Below are positions 6,536 to 7,251 of a stretch of DNA of 7,251 nt, piece after piece. Location: assembly GCA_046155815.1 (NCBI GenBank), contig JBJXFY010000039.1, positions 1 to 7,251 of the forward strand, written 5' to 3'. A program made the translations under genes and the position numbers. How positions within the stretch are numbered: the first letter of the stretch is position 1; each line of letters starts with the position of its first letter. A model generated the notes under the pieces. That model had not been told where the DNA came from. It saw only the letters and a list, made by a program, of their open reading frames with translations, and did not search any database. The DNA is from JBJXFY01 sp046155815. GTDB taxonomy: Bacteria > Verrucomicrobiota > Verrucomicrobiia > Limisphaerales > CAIMTB01.

Positions 6536-6651
6536 GGCGGGCGCGGGAAAGATGGCGCGCCGGCCCGGCGAGGCCAGACCGCCGCCGCGCGGGGGCTGGC
6601 GGCTCCGGCAGGCTCGACCGCCGGCGCCGGGCGGGCTTTCATTTCCTGGCC
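6536..6651. promoter_or_regulatory. Divergent intergenic region between dinB and the GNAT gene
   Basis: These 116 bp should hold promoters for both divergent genes, but no convincing -35/-10 pair was seen on either strand. Two perfect palindromes are present, GGCGCGCC (6554-6561) and CCGGCGCCGG (6621-6630); in such GC-rich DNA they may be chance. No Shine-Dalgarno sequence is seen before either start. Confidence 0.35.
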
Positions 6652-7128
6652 GTGAACGTCCCCGTCGTCCAGACCGCGCACTCGCCCGACCATTGGCTGG
6701 CCGTGAGGGAACTGTTTCTCGAGTACGCCCGCTCGCTGGACTTCAGCCTGTGCTTCCAGGGTTTCGACGAGGAGCTGGCCACGCTGCCCGGCGCCTATGC
6801 GCCACCCCGGGGCGGGCTGTGGCTGGCGGAAGCGCATGGCCGGCCGGCCGGCTGCGTCGCCCTGCGCCCGCTCGACCTGCCAGGCACGGCCGAGGTGAAG
6901 CGCCTGTACGTCCGGCCCTCGGCCCGCGGGTGCGGGCTGGGCCGCACGCTGGCGGAGACGGCCATCCTCGCCGCCCGGACGACACGCCACGCCCGGCTGG
7001 TGCTCGACACCGTGCCGGCGATGGCGGCCGCGATCGCGCTCTACCGCTCACTCGGATTCACGCCGGTCCCGCCGTACACCGCGCAGCCGCCCTGCGGGGC
7101 GCTGGCGTTCGAACTGTGGCTTTCATGA
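6652..7128 (+). CDS. GNAT-family N-acetyltransferase
   Basis: The 158-residue protein is a single GNAT domain that would transfer an acetyl group from acetyl-CoA to an amine; the substrate is unknown. The acetyl-CoA pyrophosphate loop is RLYVRPSARGCGLGRTL (84-100), with R92-x-x-G95-x-G97. LYRSLGF (130-136) is the usual C-terminal GNAT segment, where Tyr131 may act as the general acid. The N-terminal stretch EYARSLDFSLCFQ and LPGAYAPPRG match a conserved small GNAT subfamily as I remember it, which supports starting at GTG 6652-6654 rather than at an internal codon. There is no signal peptide, so it is probably cytosolic. No Shine-Dalgarno sequence precedes the GTG. The gene is transcribed away from dinB and its TGA overlaps a downstream ATG (ATGA at 7125-7128), which may be chance. 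Confidence 0.9.
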   Translation: MNVPVVQTAHSPDHWLAVRELFLEYARSLDFSLCFQGFDEELATLPGAYAPPRGGLWLAEAHGRPAGCVALRPLDLPGTAEVKRLYVRPSARGCGLGRTLAETAILAARTTRHARLVLDTVPAMAAAIALYRSLGFTPVPPYTAQPPCGALAFELWLS

Positions 7129-7251
7129 GGAAATCGGTGACAGCCGACGCCGCCACCGCAAGCCCTCAACGTGCTGCCGTCATCCTGGCGGCTCGTCGCG
7201 TCGAGGAGACCAGAGGGCGGCGACAGGCCCGCGGCGGGTGCGCTCCTTCTT
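7129..7251. other. Right-end stretch with no convincing gene
   Basis: On the plus strand the frame starting at ATG 7125 stays open for 42 codons to the window edge, but the peptide is arginine/alanine-rich and matches no family I recognise. No frame on the minus strand gives a recognisable peptide either. No clear terminator for the GNAT gene is visible: the short CCCG/CGGG stem near 7230 lacks a T-tract. Confidence 0.4.

Noticed and set aside
5264..6655. A plus-strand open frame of 463 codons opposite dinB
   Set aside because: It is an antisense shadow of a complete DNA polymerase IV gene and has no recognisable domain.

Overview
The window is a GC-rich bacterial chromosomal segment (close to 70% G+C by eye). 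It holds the tail of one gene, three complete genes on the minus strand and one complete gene on the plus strand. No tRNA, rRNA, CRISPR array, insertion sequence or phage gene was recognised. The very high GC, the near absence of Shine-Dalgarno sequences, and a large lipoprotein combining TPR, FG-GAP propeller and ASPIC/UnbV domains suggest the Verrucomicrobiota/Planctomycetota/Acidobacteriota neighbourhood. My best guess is Verrucomicrobiota, but no marker gene in the window settles this.

Layout from left to right: (1) positions 3-158, plus strand, are the last 51 codons of a probable alanine dehydrogenase. (2) A 193-bp convergent gap with two GC-rich hairpins follows. (3) Positions 352-3627, minus strand, encode a 1091-residue lipoprotein: signal peptide, five TPRs, a seven-bladed FG-GAP/VCBS propeller, an ASPIC/UnbV domain and a large C-terminal region of unknown function. 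(4) A 166-bp gap carries two hairpins. (5) Positions 3794-5056, minus strand, are thrC, threonine synthase. (6) A 396-bp leader/intergenic region contains a terminator-like hairpin with a T7 tract and an overlapping alternative hairpin just before thrC. (7) Positions 5453-6535, minus strand, are dinB, DNA polymerase IV. (8) A 116-bp divergent gap follows. (9) Positions 6652-7128, plus strand, are a GNAT acetyltransferase. (10) The last 123 bp hold no convincing gene.

The genes are mostly housekeeping and do not form an evident pathway: amino-acid metabolism (alanine dehydrogenase, threonine synthase), translesion DNA synthesis (DinB), a small-molecule acetyltransferase and a surface lipoprotein. 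The two places most worth attention are the thrC leader, whose geometry fits a transcription attenuator, and the roughly 430-residue C-terminal region of the lipoprotein, which has no function I can name. I see no clear evidence of a multi-gene undescribed system here.
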